From the NCBI GenBank assembly GCA_014526335.1, contig JACTAT010000371.1, positions 558,001 to 622,000 of the forward strand: 64,000 nucleotides of DNA. Direction: 5' to 3'. Each line of letters begins with the position of its first letter. Position 1 is the stretch's first letter. The DNA is from Chrysaora quinquecirrha (taxonomy: Eukaryota; Cnidaria; Scyphozoa; Semaeostomeae; Pelagiidae). The position numbers and the translations under genes were made by a program. A model generated the notes under the pieces. It had not been told where the DNA came from, did no database searches, and saw only the letters and a program-made list of their open reading frames with translations. This document shows, piece by piece, positions 20,827 to 31,602 of the stretch.

Positions 20827-22547
20827 CTAAAAGTTGAAAATGATTGGGCATAAATTTCTGGGAACCTTCATTAAAAAGTATTCTGGTACCAACACAGTTT
20901 TCCAAATTTTGTAGCAATGATGGATTATTTCACCCTGAACTCTTTCATCCTTCCTTATTCTTTCTATGTGGGGATCGCCAACTCCAGAATGTAGGACAAA
21001 ATCACAATAATTAGCATTTGTGATTAGAAGGTGCAACTGGACTTGATAATAATGTGCATGTGTTGGGTGCAAAACTAGCTTTTCGTCACTTATTTTGAAA
21101 CACTGCTGGTTTATTGTTGTCCTTAGCTCAGTTGAAGCTGCATGGAGTAATTGTTTTACTGTCCTGGTCTTTAATATTTTCATGCACTTCACTTCAACTA
21201 TCCCATCGAGTTTACCATCGACAAAGATCAATCCATCGGGTGAAGCTCCCATGTATGGAAAATCTGCATGAACCCACAAGCCACTTTCGTTAACAGTAGC
21301 ATTTCGACATTTCTCGTATAAGGCAATTGCTTTTGGTTCTTCTTCGATGCCATATAGCATGTCAGGGTCGTTAAACTCTTCTTGAACCAAAATTTATTTT
21401 CTAGCCAGTTGAATAATCTTTGTTTATAGCCATCCTTGTTTTCAAACAATGACAAATTAACAATTTCTTTGCAAGTTGAAGCTGATATTCGAAACAACCT
21501 TTCCTGGAACCATACTGACGAATGTCTTTGCTTTTCAGTTCGGTACTTGACAGCATTTAGGATCTGGCACACTGATTAGCAGATCTTTTAATGCAGAACT
21601 GATATTATTTTCGAATTGATCAATTAATGTAGTATACACTGCAATGTCGTCTTTCTCTAACATAAAATCTGAATATGAATAGTGGAAGACAGTTTCCCAC
21701 ATGGACGTTTGACCCTTTGAATGGTTATAAGAGGATAGATGTGAAACAAAATTATTTACACCATCAAAATTAACACGCTGATGGTATTTTGCAGGCCGTG
21801 GGTCGAATTGATACATTTCTTGAGTCTTACTTCTCTTTGTGGATGTTGATGTATACTTTGTCTGTGGTAAAGGCTTTGGATTCCGTGCCCTCTTTTTACC
21901 TTTGTTCCACTGGCAATCTTTTGAAGTGGATGGTGCAACTGCATCATATCCATGCTTTCCCAGATAATCGCTGATAAACAGCAATAGGGCAGACACATGG
22001 CAACATCTACCGAGTTCATTTGCTTTACAACTGCAAGAACAATACTTCACAAAACCACTGAGTTTGCTTACTGATACAGATGTTTTCAAAGGCAAGTCAG
22101 CTTTCATAGAATGGTGAACGTGTGCTCTAACAAAATATGTACTTTCATTTGTAGGGTCTTGAATCTTCTCCACAAAACCACTTGTGACAAGACTTCTTCC
22201 TTTCCTTAACGGTTTCTCTGTCACTGAATCTTCGATATGCATCTTTCTCTTCTTCATCATTAGCGCACAGCTGTGCAACAGATTCGACCAGATAATGGTA
22301 AATGGGTCCATAGTTAAATTGCTGGTATGTTCATTGAAGGGAATGTTTTCCAATCAGTATCTGGAAAATTAGCTAGCTGGTCAACATCACACGATGAAGA
22401 TGATAAATTAATGGTTTTACTTTGTTTTTCTGCTTTAATTCTGTGCCATTTTCTACCATCGACTTTCGGATCAACTTTTAGGCCTAAGCCTATGCACTGG
22501 CTGACACGCTCTTGCAAATCAGCCTTTTTCCTCCTTTTTCTGTCCAT
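20827..22547 (-). pseudogene. SWIM-YqaJ nuclease of ISL2EU
   Basis: This is the second protein of the transposon, a phage-type YqaJ exonuclease of the restriction-endonuclease fold with an N-terminal SWIM zinc finger. From 22547 there is a basic start (MDRKRRKKADLQ). From 22353 lies the SWIM motif CSCSCKANELGRCCH at about residues 108-122. Then come QRHSSVWFQERLFRISAS (21530 region) and the nuclease motifs: GIEEEPKAIALYE, GASPDGLI and VEVKC, then YQVQLHLL. These supply the E, D and E-x-K active-site pattern. Frame changes occur near 22340, 21550 and 21390. It is encoded convergently with the THAP gene. Function in transposition is unknown. Confidence 0.8.
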
Positions 22548-22607
22548 GGCTTTCGATTCAAAGTTTTGGGATTGTTCCAGGAAATATTCATCTGATCACA
22601 TTGTCAA

Positions 22608-22825
22608 CAATCGCATCATCATCATAATGGATCATTATCATCATCACCATCATCATCACAATCACCAATCATTGTCTTCAACATGATCATCATGTTGAAG
22701 ACGGTGATCATCATTTTCGTCTTCAATGTGATCATCATCATCGTTGTTGTCGTCGTCGAGCATCATAATCATCATCAGGATCGTCTCTAGCATGATCATT
22801 ATGGTCATTATCATCCTCTTCAAAG

Positions 22826-22865
<40 letters not shown>

Positions 22866-23010
22866 TATCATCATCATCATCATAATCATAATAATCATCA
22901 TCATCATAATCATCATCATCATCATCACCAACATAATCATCATTCTCATCATCGTTGTCTTCTTCTTCGTCATCTTCGTCATTATTAACATTATCTTCAT
23001 CATTATTATC
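22608..23010. repeat. CAT/ATG trinucleotide microsatellite
   Basis: Imperfect (CAT)n/(ATC)n sequence, purest at 22828-22925. It lies within the ISL2EU element between the YqaJ start and the right TIR and causes long spurious ORFs on both strands. Confidence 0.9.
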
Positions 23011-23238
23011 ATAATGATCAGCGTCCTTCGGACATTGCTACAGCGTTGCTATTTTTTCTGTCCATGGCACTCCAACCAACTTTTAATTCAAAAACATTAC
23101 AATCGGTAATGTCTCTTGGAAGTTTTGCCCCAGGAACATCGTCTTCTGTTAATGATACCAGCTGATAATTCTGAGTATTCATAATTCAAACCTTCCCGCT
23201 ACTGTACTTCCCGCTGAAAACACGCCACCACGAACTTT

Positions 23239-23309
23239 TTGTGTTTGTCCGCAAAGCAATCCCATAATTCCTGGCGCGAAAATGTGTGACGTAACACGGC
23301 TAAAGCGCT
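23239..23309 (-). repeat. ISL2EU right terminal inverted repeat
   Basis: Inverted partner of 18799-18878; terminal block GGCTAAAGCGCT, inner block TTGTGTTTGTCCGC. Confidence 0.75.
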
Positions 23310-24788
23310 ATTCAAAGCAGGTCTTAGCAATCCTTGTAAAATGCTCCCCAATGATATTCCAGAAGGTTTTATAAAATTCTACTGGATTACCATCGAGGCC
23401 TGGTGTTTTATTATTTTTCATCTTAGAAAGTGCTGTGTATAATTCATCTTTAGTTAGTTGGCCCTCACAAGAATCTCTGTCAATGTCGCAAAGTTTGTTT
23501 TCTACTTTTGAGAGTAGTTCATCTTGTTTAGAGGCGTTTGTGGTTTCGTTTGGAAATAAGTCAGAGTAAAATATTTTGACAGTTTCAAGCATATCTTTTG
23601 GATTGTGAACAATTGTTCCGGTTTTTGTCTTAACAGATTTCATAACTTGTGCAGCTTGACGTTTTTTCTCTAAATTACAAAAATATTTGGTGACCCTTTC
23701 ACCCTCTTCTGTCCAGCGTGCTTTTGCTTTGACTTTGAAATTAAATGCTTCGTTGGTTTCCAGACTTTTTATTTCTTTGGTTATACGTTCAACTAAGTCT
23801 TTGAATGAATGTCTGACTGTCTCTTCTGCTTTTTTGGTTGCATTGCGCAATTGTTTATAAAGTTTTGACTTTTTCTTTTTGTGTTCAATTGATAGTTTTA
23901 TGCAATACTGTTTAGTGATTTTTGCTATTTGTTTTTTAGCTTAGTCCCACCAGTCAAGTGGATTATGAAACATATGAAATATTGAAATCCAGAACTGAAG
24001 AAATCCTGACATTGCAAGTGTATATTCTTCTTGTTGTAAGATGGACGTATTCATTTTCCATGATCCCTTTCCTCGCCTGATTTTGTCAAAATCAAAAACC
24101 AGTAATAGTTTTTGATGATCAGAGTGAAGAAAGGGAACAATTTCACGCATTGTAAAGTAATGCATTGTAACTTTTCATGTGTAAAACCTGTCTAGTCTGC
24201 TGTATGTTCCAATAGGACTTTTATAGGTAAATTTTTGTCAGCAGGGTGAAAGGTTCTCCAAATATCTTGTAAGTCATTTTCATTAATGGTGTCAGTTAGG
24301 GGATTTTTAGATCTATCTATATATGTTGTTTCCCTACTTCTGTCTAAATTGGTGCCAAGAACTGTATTGAAATCACCACCATAAATTATGAATTCAACAT
24401 TTGTATAATTTTGGATTTTAGAATGAATCTCAGAAAATTTATCCTTTCTTTTTTGTGTTTGATTACCTCCTGCAGGAGCATAGAAATTTATCATCAGGAA
24501 TCAATGATTGTCAATGGTCAAATCAGTGAAAATGTAATTTCCCTGTTGACAAATATCATTTGAATGAACTTGAGCATTAAGATTATCTGAAATGAGAGTG
24601 CTAAAACCTGCAAAGTTGGTATGTGAAATGGAATGAATTTTTAGGCCTTTCCATCTTTTGTCAGAAATTATGGAACTTTTTGTGTTATTGTTTAAACGTG
24701 TTTCTTGAAGAAAGATTTTGTCTGGTTTGTCATGTTTTAAATTGTTAAATATTGTTTCTGTTTTAACTTTGTCATTCAATCCATTCAC
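23310..24788 (-). pseudogene. LINE B1 endonuclease and RT N-terminus
   Basis: 24788-24501 is the endonuclease start, with FLQETRLN as the catalytic QET site. 24494-24192 has INFYAPAGG and IIYGGDFNTVLG, and a segment near 24120 has FLHSDHQ (the SDH motif). From 23850 the linker is Lys/Glu-rich, then NNKTPGLDGNPVEFYKTFWNIIG begins the RT. Stops or frame changes occur near 24490, 24190 and 23940. The RT palm is absent; sequence jumps to the transposon end at 23309. Confidence 0.75.
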
Positions 24789-25000
24789 ATTAATGGTTAA
24801 TAAGGAAATCGTTTGACTTGGGGTTGGGCCTCAGCTGATTTCATATGTTTAATAAAATACTATTTATAAAATTAAGGGGGAAAGGAAGAAGGAAGGTGAT
24901 TGCATAGTTTTTATCCGTTGATGTTTTACTTTTTCTGCTTCTTCTTTCGATGCTTCTCTTTGCGTTGATCTTGATCTTGTCAATGGGCAGTTGCTTGAGA

Positions 25001-26465
25001 TTATGATGTAGATGGAATTGGTCTTTTGAGATGGGGAGGGGTGAATTCTGTGAGTGATTGTGGGTCCTGTTGTGATGGTGAATGTGATGTAGCATTGGTC
25101 AATTGAGATAATGAATTTGAGAATGCAAATAGAGATGCTACAACTGAGGTTGGAATGATGTGTAGAGAGGTTGGAATGCTGTCCGTTTGGATTGAAATTG
25201 ATGTTGAATGATGTTCTGCGGTATGGGTGGTATCTGTAGATGATAATTTTGATTGGATGCTTGAGGTTGTAATTGCTTGTTGCTGTTGAAGAATGGATTG
25301 GGATTGTAATTGCTGTGATTCTTGGGATGGCTGAGTATCTGGTAATGATGGAGAATGAGGTGACTCTGTTGGCAGTGGTGTTGAGGATATTCTTGGTGGT
25401 AATGATGCAGGTGAAGAAGTTGTTGTGGAGATAATTTGAGATGAAGGTGTGGAACCTTCAACTCCGTCAAAACTGCGAGATTCAAGCTGTGTGATGTCAT
25501 CGTGCTGTATGTCAGTATCTGGTTGTTGTTGTGAGGTTGCAGACTGCAGCTTATAGGTTGGGGCCGGTGGTCTGTCAATGTCATTGTCACAGTTAGGCAG
25601 TATAGCAGTATTGTCGTCAAAATCGTTCGGTATGTTGTTGTTTACCGTCATGTCGCTGTCCGTACCACTGCTGGAAAGGCGTGGTCATCCAGTGTTGTGT
25701 GCTATTGGCCTTTCTCCGTTAAGCCTTATGTCACAGTCTAAGTATTGGTGGCCATGGTCACCGCAGTGATAACAGAGTCAAAGTTCTTTAAGGTTGCAAT
25801 TGAATGTCTGATGAGATTTTGAGTTGCAATGCATACACATGGGTTGACGCCCCCGGAATGAGACCAATAGTTCATGACCTGATATAACAATGAATGGTGG
25901 TAATGGATTGTCCGAGTCTGGGTAAATGGGAACAAGTCTTTTGCCGGTGTGGATTGATGGGAATTCCTGATATGTCTGATTCCAAATGCTTTGAATTTTG
26001 CCATGAGGTGAGAGTTCTTGTTGGATTTGGAGATTGGAAATTTCAGGTGAGGCGAATGCAATGGTGATCAATGTAGGACGTTGTTTGATTGGTGTTATTT
26101 GCAATGGATGATGTGGCTAGGATGGAAGGAATACGGTTTTGGCAATGGGGGCGTCAACAAGGTCTGGTGATGAGAGGACAGCATTCCAATTTTGATGGCC
26201 TGGGCGTGATGGCATTCTTTGAAGATGATTTATGGCACACAGATTGTTGAGGACTTTATAAATTGTGGTAATTATTTCGATGTGAGTTACTGAAGCGTTG
26301 GTGAAGAATTTTATGCCTCGAAATGCTATGCTTGAATGTTGTTGCCATGCTCGATTTCTAGCTTTTGATGCAAATGAATTGAAATTACCTGCCGGTGCCT
26401 GGGATTGAACCGAGGACTCAGTCAATGATCTCTTTCTTGGTCTTCTTCTTCTGTTGTTTGAATTT
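25001..26465 (-). pseudogene. LINE B1 ORF1 protein
   Basis: The N-terminal part (26465-26117) has RGIKFFTNASVTHIEIITTIYK and NWNAVLSSPDLVD, shared with the other copies of this family. The middle part (26104-25738) has LSPHGKI, then RPMCMHCNSKSHQTFNC-type zinc knuckles (first C-x2-C-x4-H-x4-C). The C-terminal part (25651-25001) is a Ser/Thr/Gln/Pro-rich low-complexity tail. Stops separate the three parts. Confidence 0.7.
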
Positions 26466-26912
26466 AGAGTAAATACCACCATAAATTATAAATTCAACAT
26501 CTGTATAACTTTGGATTTTAGTATGAATTTCAGAAAATTTATCCTTTCTTTTTTGTGTTTTATTACCTCCTGTAGGGGCAAATATGTTTAATAAGAGAAA
26601 TCAGTGATCGTCAATTGTCTAATCAGTTATAATGTAATTGCCCTCTTTGCAAATGTCATTAGAATGTATTATTGGGTTTAAGTTTTCAGAAATTAGAGTG
26701 CTAACACCTGCAAAATTATTTGGGGAAATTGAGTGTATTTTTATTCCTTTCCACCTATCATCAGAAATAATGGAGTTTTTTGTGTTATGACTTAAACGTG
26801 TTTCCTGCAAAAGTACAATACTTGGCTTATCATTCTTTAAATTAAGGAAAATTGCGTCTGCCTTATTGTTGTCATTAAGACCATTAACATTTATACTAAC
26901 TATAGATGGCAT
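26465..26912 (-). pseudogene. LINE B2 endonuclease, truncated
   Basis: MPSIVSINVNGLNDNNKAD and LLQETRLSHNTKN mark the endonuclease N-terminus. It is cut at about 26465 after the residues that precede GDFN. Only about 150 of 235 expected residues remain. Confidence 0.75.
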
Positions 26913-27004
26913 ATTGAGCTAGGTTTTGGGACACAATTCAATTCACGAATTCAATGAAAAATTAAATAAATTAGGGAATATGTGCTTATGTTATTAAATT
27001 AAAA

Positions 27005-27352
27005 TTAGGTGAATGTGTGTTGATTTGAATGTGTTTTTTGCTTCTTCTTCTTCGTCTTTGTTCTTTCTTTTTGTTGGTGTGTGGACGTCATCTTCTGTGA
27101 TGATGAGGATGAGGAAATGGGTCTTTTATGTTGTGATGAAATAGAGGTAGTATTTAGAGATGGGGTGGGTTGGGCTTCTGGAGATGCTACGGATGTTGGG
27201 ATGATTATATTGTCTTGTGCTGATATTAATGGTTGGGTTGGTGGAGATTGTGTTGTTTGTGGAATGGATGGAGGACCCTCAGCCTCGCTACCACTGCTTC
27301 CGTCAAATTCTGTTGGGTCATCGTCTTGTTGGTCTCTGTCACTGTCATTCTT

Positions 27353-27389
<37 letters not shown>

Positions 27390-28604
27390 CTGTTTGAGGG
27401 CCTAAGCCTATACTTAGGCCCTGCTGGTCTGTCCTGTTCGTCTGTCTCACTCTCACAATTGTCCTGTTGCTGTTGCTGTGATGTAGGGCTAAGACAAGTC
27501 CTAGACAGTGGCCTGTCCAGTTCACTGTTATAGTCAGACAGTTTTACTGTATCACCGTGTAAATTGTTGTTGTCACTGTTGTCCTCATTCATGTCACTGT
27601 CTGATGTTTATCTTTGTACCGTGTCGTGAGTTGTTGGTCTGTCGCCGTTTTGTCGAATGTCACAGTCCACGTAGTTATGTCTATCGTCTCCACAGTAATA
27701 GCAAAGCTTTAGGCCCCTCAAGTTGCAATTGATGGTGAGATGGAAGGTTGATGCATGCAAATTGGTTGACGTCCTCTGTATGAAATCAAGATTTTGCGGC
27801 CTGAGATGACAATGAATGGGGGAAGTGGGTTTTCTGGGTAAGGATAAATGAATAGTCTTTGAGTTGTACAAAATTTCAAAATTGCGATGAACAGCGGAAT
27901 CATTTCCGGAATCGATTCCGCTGTTCATCGCAATTTTAAGGATAAATGGTGCAGAGACGTTTGCCAGTGGAGATGGACCGAAATTCTGGATATTTTTGCT
28001 GCCATACATTGATTATTTTGCCATTAGGTTGGAGTTCTTCATAAATTTGAGAATTGGAGATGTCTGGTGTGGCAAATGGAATGGTAATGAGGGTTGGTCT
28101 GGGACGAATTGGTGTGATGGGTAGTGGATGTTCTGGTTCTGATGGTAGGAAAATGGTTTTGGGGAGGAGGACGTCAACCAATGATGAATGTAAAAGTATG
28201 GCGTTCCAGTTCTGATAACCTGGTTTTGATGGCATTCTTTGCAGATGCGTAATGGCTTCTGGATTGTTCAGTGATTTGTGTATAGTTTTCATAATTTCTG
28301 AATGGGAAGTTGAGGACTTGGTGAAAAATTTAATGCCACACTGGGCAATTGAATCGTTGTTGTTTTTTCTTTTGTTTGTTATTTTCAGTTTATCTGCAAA
28401 AGTATTACCTTCAGTTGTGCCAGAGAAATTTGACATACTGTTGTCGTCTTCTTGTGGATGCGGTTGTTCTTCGTGCACATGCGCACCATCAGAGGCATAT
28501 TGGGTCTGCGCATCAGCATTTTCTTCCACCAGAGTCACCCAGTCTTTCGAAAATTTCGTTGTATTCTCTTCAGTAGCCATGGCACTATTACCTGACGGGT
28601 CCAT
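27005..28604 (-). pseudogene. LINE B2 ORF1 protein
   Basis: The start is MDPSGNSAMATEEN at 28604, only 12 nt after the U1 junction. An acidic, His/Gln-containing N-terminal segment follows, then CGIKFFTKSSTSHSEIMKTIHK and ELQPNGKIINVW. After a frameshift near 27940 comes the knuckle region near 27720-27650 (CYYCGDDRHNYVDC). The tail 27592-27005 is Asp/Ser/Gln-rich with a pure run of 12 Gln from a GTT/AAC repeat at about 27353-27391. A 27840-27935 segment contains a local inverted repeat (GGAATCATTTCCGGAATCGATTCC) that breaks the frame. Confidence 0.7.
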
Positions 28605-28615
28605 GTTGAGACACT

Positions 28616-28636
28616 TCTTCCCCGTCAGGTAAGTAT
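28616..28636 (-). ncRNA. U1 snRNA, 5' fragment (21 nt)
   Basis: The minus strand reads ATACTTACCTGACGGGGAAG plus one A, matching the invariant U1 5' end (ATACTTACCTG). The element starts right after. Together with the 3' junctions at 1886 and 16675 it fixes the LINE target inside U1 at about nt 21-26. Confidence 0.85.
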
Positions 28637-29000
28637 GCAGATTTTGCTTGTGGAGGGAGCGTCATCCAGGAACTTCTCGTTTCAAATGTGGTACATTTGC
28701 AGCAGACCACAAGTTAAAGGGTGGCACTTCCATCCCGTTGAGATTGGCATAGGATGAGAAGAGATTTGGCTGGTCTCGTCCCTGTCGCAAGCCACTCATG
28801 CTTTGCGGTTGTGGAAGGTTGAGTAAATAAGGCAGAAGACAAGCTGCTTCAGGCATAGTAAAAGTTAATGTTTGGATTATGAGAGACGGATGGCCAAGAC
28901 ATCCACATGTTGCTGCACTGCTGTTGGCGATGACAACAGAAAGAGGTGTGGCACAGTAGAAGGTTTGCTGTGTTGCTTGTTTTACACTTCAAGATGATGG
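28637..29000 (-). other. U2-U1 spacer (U1 promoter region)
   Basis: It matches 37996-38342, the sequence after the full U2, almost throughout (for example GCAAGCCACTCATGCTTTGC on the plus strand). It should contain the U2 3' box and the U1 upstream elements; I cannot assign them base by base. Confidence 0.65.
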
Positions 29001-29151
29001 GGTGGGCCATCCATGGTGGGACTGCAATACCAGGACAAACCGTGTCCGGGGTGAAGCAAGCTTCAGACCCACGGACCAATTCCAAAAATCAGTTTAATAT
29101 TTGAGCACCCTTGGGTGCATATCAGATATTAAGCTGATAAGAACAGATACT
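29001..29151 (-). ncRNA. U2 snRNA, 5'-truncated by a LINE
   Basis: The minus strand reads U2 from about nt 36 (GTATCTGTTCTTATCAGC) through the branch-site-region stem, TGATTTTTGG (Sm site) and stem-loops III/IV to GGCCCACC. The first 35 nt are replaced by an oligo(A) run of the LINE at 29152-29905. Confidence 0.85.
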
Positions 29152-29905
29152 TTTTTTCCATTTTATATTATTTGGAGGTGCCCTCTGTTAAGCAGTAGGT
29201 AAACCTCCAGGCCCCCCATAGACATGGCAAGGGCAGTGTACATGAAATCAGATTAATTACAATGATACAAAAGTTATATGAATTGAAAATAATTAATTAC
29301 AATGATACTGTATTAATTCCATATCATACTGCTATGAAACACATTGAATCAGATGTAATTGTCAAGTCTACTTAATACAATAGTAATTACTGGTTCATAG
29401 AATTGTTCGTGTGATAATGGAACCAGGGTGTATGCCAATCGAAATGATTAGAAATCAAATGTTAAATTTAATTGAATTATTTTCTACGCTAGCAATTAAA
29501 TTATTTACAGTGAAAGACTTGATGGACTTTCCTCCATCGATTGATATGGTGTTAAAGGCGATGGTGATTCGATCTCGGATTACTTTTTTAATTTCGAGGA
29601 TGATTTGCTTACTACTTTGAAATTTCTTATCATAAACTGTTTTGCATATGCTAGTCCAGATATGACAGCAAATTAATTTTATTAGGTACAATAGAAGCGG
29701 CCTACAATGAAACTAACAGAGGTGGGAAGGATGCGCAAGAAAACAGTTTCCATTGTCAAATGAAAACTGTTGGTACCAAGAGATTGCAAAATTTCTTTAT
29801 AATTAATCCAAGTCTCTATAGCAACAGGGCATTCCAAAAACACGTGCTCTATGGTTTTGGCTTTATTGCAGCGTTTACATTGACCATTGGTTTTAAGTAC
29901 CACTG
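29152..29905 (-). mobile_element. U2-inserted LINE, 3' end (LINE D)
   Basis: The terminal oligo(A) (plus T's at 29151-29157) joins U2 at nt 35/36. The 3' UTR is about 29158-29454. Coding sequence 29903-29455 ends the pol protein, with a C-terminal zinc finger CKRCNKAKTIEHVFLEC and a basic tail; a frame change lies near 29690. At 29905 it abuts a Gypsy RT fragment. It differs from the U1-inserted LINEs in sequence. Confidence 0.75.
29455..29903 (-). pseudogene. LINE D pol C-terminus with zinc finger
   Basis: Two overlapping open segments (29903-29682 and 29691-29455) make the end of an L1/Tx1-like ORF2. The first carries C-x2-C-x9-H-x4-C (CKRCNKAKTIEHVFLEC) followed by ETWINYKEIL. The second has HIWTSICKTVYDKK and an ILEIKKVIRDRI helix. 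One frameshift separates them. Confidence 0.7.
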
Positions 29906-31032
29906 ATTTTCTTTACATAGCAAGTCTCTCAACGGCTCTGTTTCACTTGCTAAATGATTTTTGAATTTACTAAGATGGTTGACCATCCCAAGAAAAGATC
30001 GTAATTCTTTTACTTTCACAGTTCTCACATTAAATTCGCACTTTTTCTTATTCAGTGTTATATTAGCTTCAGCTAACTTAGTTAGGACAGCAGCAAGTCC
30101 CTTGTCATGCTGCTGTTGATCAGCACCATGGACAATTATGTCATCAATAAGTACCTTTACTCCTTCCAAACCTTCAAGTTTTTCACTCATACACCTCTGG
30201 AGTTGTTCGCTTCCAGTGGATATGCCATAGGGCAGGCGATTGAAACAAAAACGCCCCCAAGGAGTCAAAAGTGTTGTCAGCAAACAAGATTCATCAGATA
30301 ATTTACGTTGCCAAAATGCACTGTTTGCATCCATTTTGGAGAAAATCTTGACCCACCAAATTTGGCTAAGGTGTAATCCAGAGAAGGCAATGGATGGACT
30401 TCTCTCAAAATATTTTCATTTAATTTTGTTAGGTCAACACATATGCGTACATCACCACTTTGTTTTGGGACGACAACCATAGGTGAACACCACTGAGTTG
30501 GTTCAATTACTTGAGAAATTACTCCTATCTCAAGCATTCTATCTAATTCTGCTATTGTTTTCTCAAGTAGTGGTAATGGTACTTTTCTAGGCACCATCAA
30601 AGCAAAGGGAGTAGGCTCAGGTATTAACCTGATTCTATATTCACCCTCTATTTCTCCCAGACCTTTAAAAAGAGAAGGATAAGTTTTAATGATATTTTCT
30701 GTATAATTTTCATCAACTTCATTGGCATTAACTGCAACTCTTTCAACTTTCTTTATTAAATTTAGCTTAGAACTAGCCATTCTTCCTAACAAAGGAGTGT
30801 GAAGACCTTTCACAACATAAAATTCTTCTTGTAGAGAGTGGCTGTTTGCACTTAATTTTCCCATGAATGTTCCTGAGCAATTGATTTTATAATTACATGG
30901 ACCTAATAATATTTTATTCGTTGGCACCAATTTTAGACTTTCCTTTCCAACAAGCCTTTCAAACAATGAATGAGGAATAACAGAGACACCTGCTCCTGAA
31001 TCTAGTTTAAATTTCAGCTTATTTTGGTGCAA
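29906..31032 (-). pseudogene. Gypsy protease-reverse transcriptase
   Basis: Protease starts near 31032 with FKLDSGAGVSVIP (DSGA active site). RT follows with PTQWCSPMVVVPKQSGDVRICVD-type fingers, then MDANSAFWQ (first catalytic Asp), FNRLPYGIS and VLIDDIIVHG (IDD, catalytic pair). LRSFLGMVNHLSKF marks the connection to RNase H. One frameshift lies near 30320. The RNase H and integrase are missing. Confidence 0.85.
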
Positions 31033-31047
31033 ACAAACCTCTGCCTC

Positions 31048-31602
31048 TCAAGGCATATCGTGATGAGTACAACTACTCTTTACTGCATCAATGTAAACTT
31101 CACCAAGAAATAAATGATCATCATTGTCAGCAAAAGAAATTGGAATGATCTCACCTGAGACATCATTAAGACGTTTGTTTCTGCAAGCCTTTCTCCAATG
31201 TCCCGTTATTCCACATGAATTGCATTGAGAATTTCTTGCCGGGCAGTTTATTCTTTTATGGGGAGGACTAAAACATCGATCGCACTTCTTTGCGTCTGAC
31301 TTTGAAGAAATCTGTTCCATCTGAGTTACTCGTGCTTGTTTCTCTCTTCTCGACCATTTCTGTTGGTCTGGTCTCTGTTTACACTGCTTTTCATCTTTCA
31401 GCACGTCTATCTTAGGCCCTGTGAAAACTGAATGAGTCATCAAACTTTGTTGTTTTCGGACAGCCTCATTCTGGCAAACCAGGTGGACAGCTTTTTCCAG
31501 CGTCAAATCTGCCTCCAGTTGAAGTCGCTCTGATAAGGCTTTGTCCCTTATTCCAACCACAATTGTATCTCGAATTACTTCATCGCTTTGGCGGTGCCCA
31601 AG
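31048..31602 (-). pseudogene. Gypsy gag C-terminus
   Basis: About 170 residues of gag. It has IRDKALSERLQLEADLTLEKAV typical of a Gypsy capsid C-terminus, a Lys/Gln-rich linker, and two Cys clusters: CDRCFSPPHKRINC and CNSCGITGHWRKAC, the latter a perfect CCHC knuckle. A stop separates it from the protease frame. Confidence 0.8.

Larger units (their letters stand above)
18799..23309 (+). mobile_element. ISL2EU (IS4EU) DNA transposon, complete ends
   Basis: A 4511-bp element whose tips are inverted repeats: AGCGCGTTAGCC at 18799-18810 and GGCTAAAGCGCT at 23298-23309. A second, inner inverted repeat block (GCGGACAAACACAA) lies at 18865-18878 and 23239-23252. Both ends are flanked by AT (18797-18798 and 23310-23311), consistent with a 2-bp target duplication. 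It carries a THAP-DDE gene on the plus strand and a SWIM-YqaJ gene on the minus strand, the two-gene content reported for the ISL2EU/IS4EU superfamily. It sits inside LINE B1. Confidence 0.85.
16675..26465 (-). mobile_element. U1-inserted Tx1/L1-like LINE, split by ISL2EU (LINE B1)
   Basis: A minus-strand LINE with ORF1 (26465-25001), endonuclease (24788-about 24000), RT start (23850-23310) and RT C-terminus with zinc finger (18798-17179). A 3' UTR follows and its oligo(A) end joins U1 at 16675. It is interrupted by the ISL2EU transposon at 18799-23309. Compared with the copy at 33.9-38.0 kb, about 720 bp of the RT palm are missing exactly at the insertion. Its 5' end is joined at about 26465 to the endonuclease of another copy, so the original U1 5' junction is lost. 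Confidence 0.8.
26465..28615 (-). mobile_element. U1-inserted LINE, 5' half (LINE B2)
   Basis: A same-family copy with its 5' end intact. The minus strand reads U1 nt 1-21 (28636-28616) and then element sequence AGTGTCTCAACATGG. ORF1 is 28604-27005 and the endonuclease is 26912 to about 26465, where it stops within the motif IIYGG and runs directly into ORF1 of LINE B1. There is no poly(A) at that 3' break, so it formed by recombination or deletion rather than by normal insertion. Confidence 0.8.
29906..31602 (-). mobile_element. Ty3/Gypsy retrotransposon fragment (gag-pol)
   Basis: An internal piece of a Gypsy element on the minus strand, without LTRs. It holds gag C-terminus with zinc knuckles, protease and most of the RT. 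It is cut at both sides: at 29905 by LINE D sequence and at about 31602 within gag. Confidence 0.85.

Noticed and set aside
22662..23109. Long ORFs of repeated Met/Ile on both strands
   Set aside because: They arise from the CAT/ATG microsatellite; no start context or domain.
27081..27533. Plus-strand Cys-rich ORF
   Set aside because: Antisense shadow of the LINE ORF1 poly-Gln tail.
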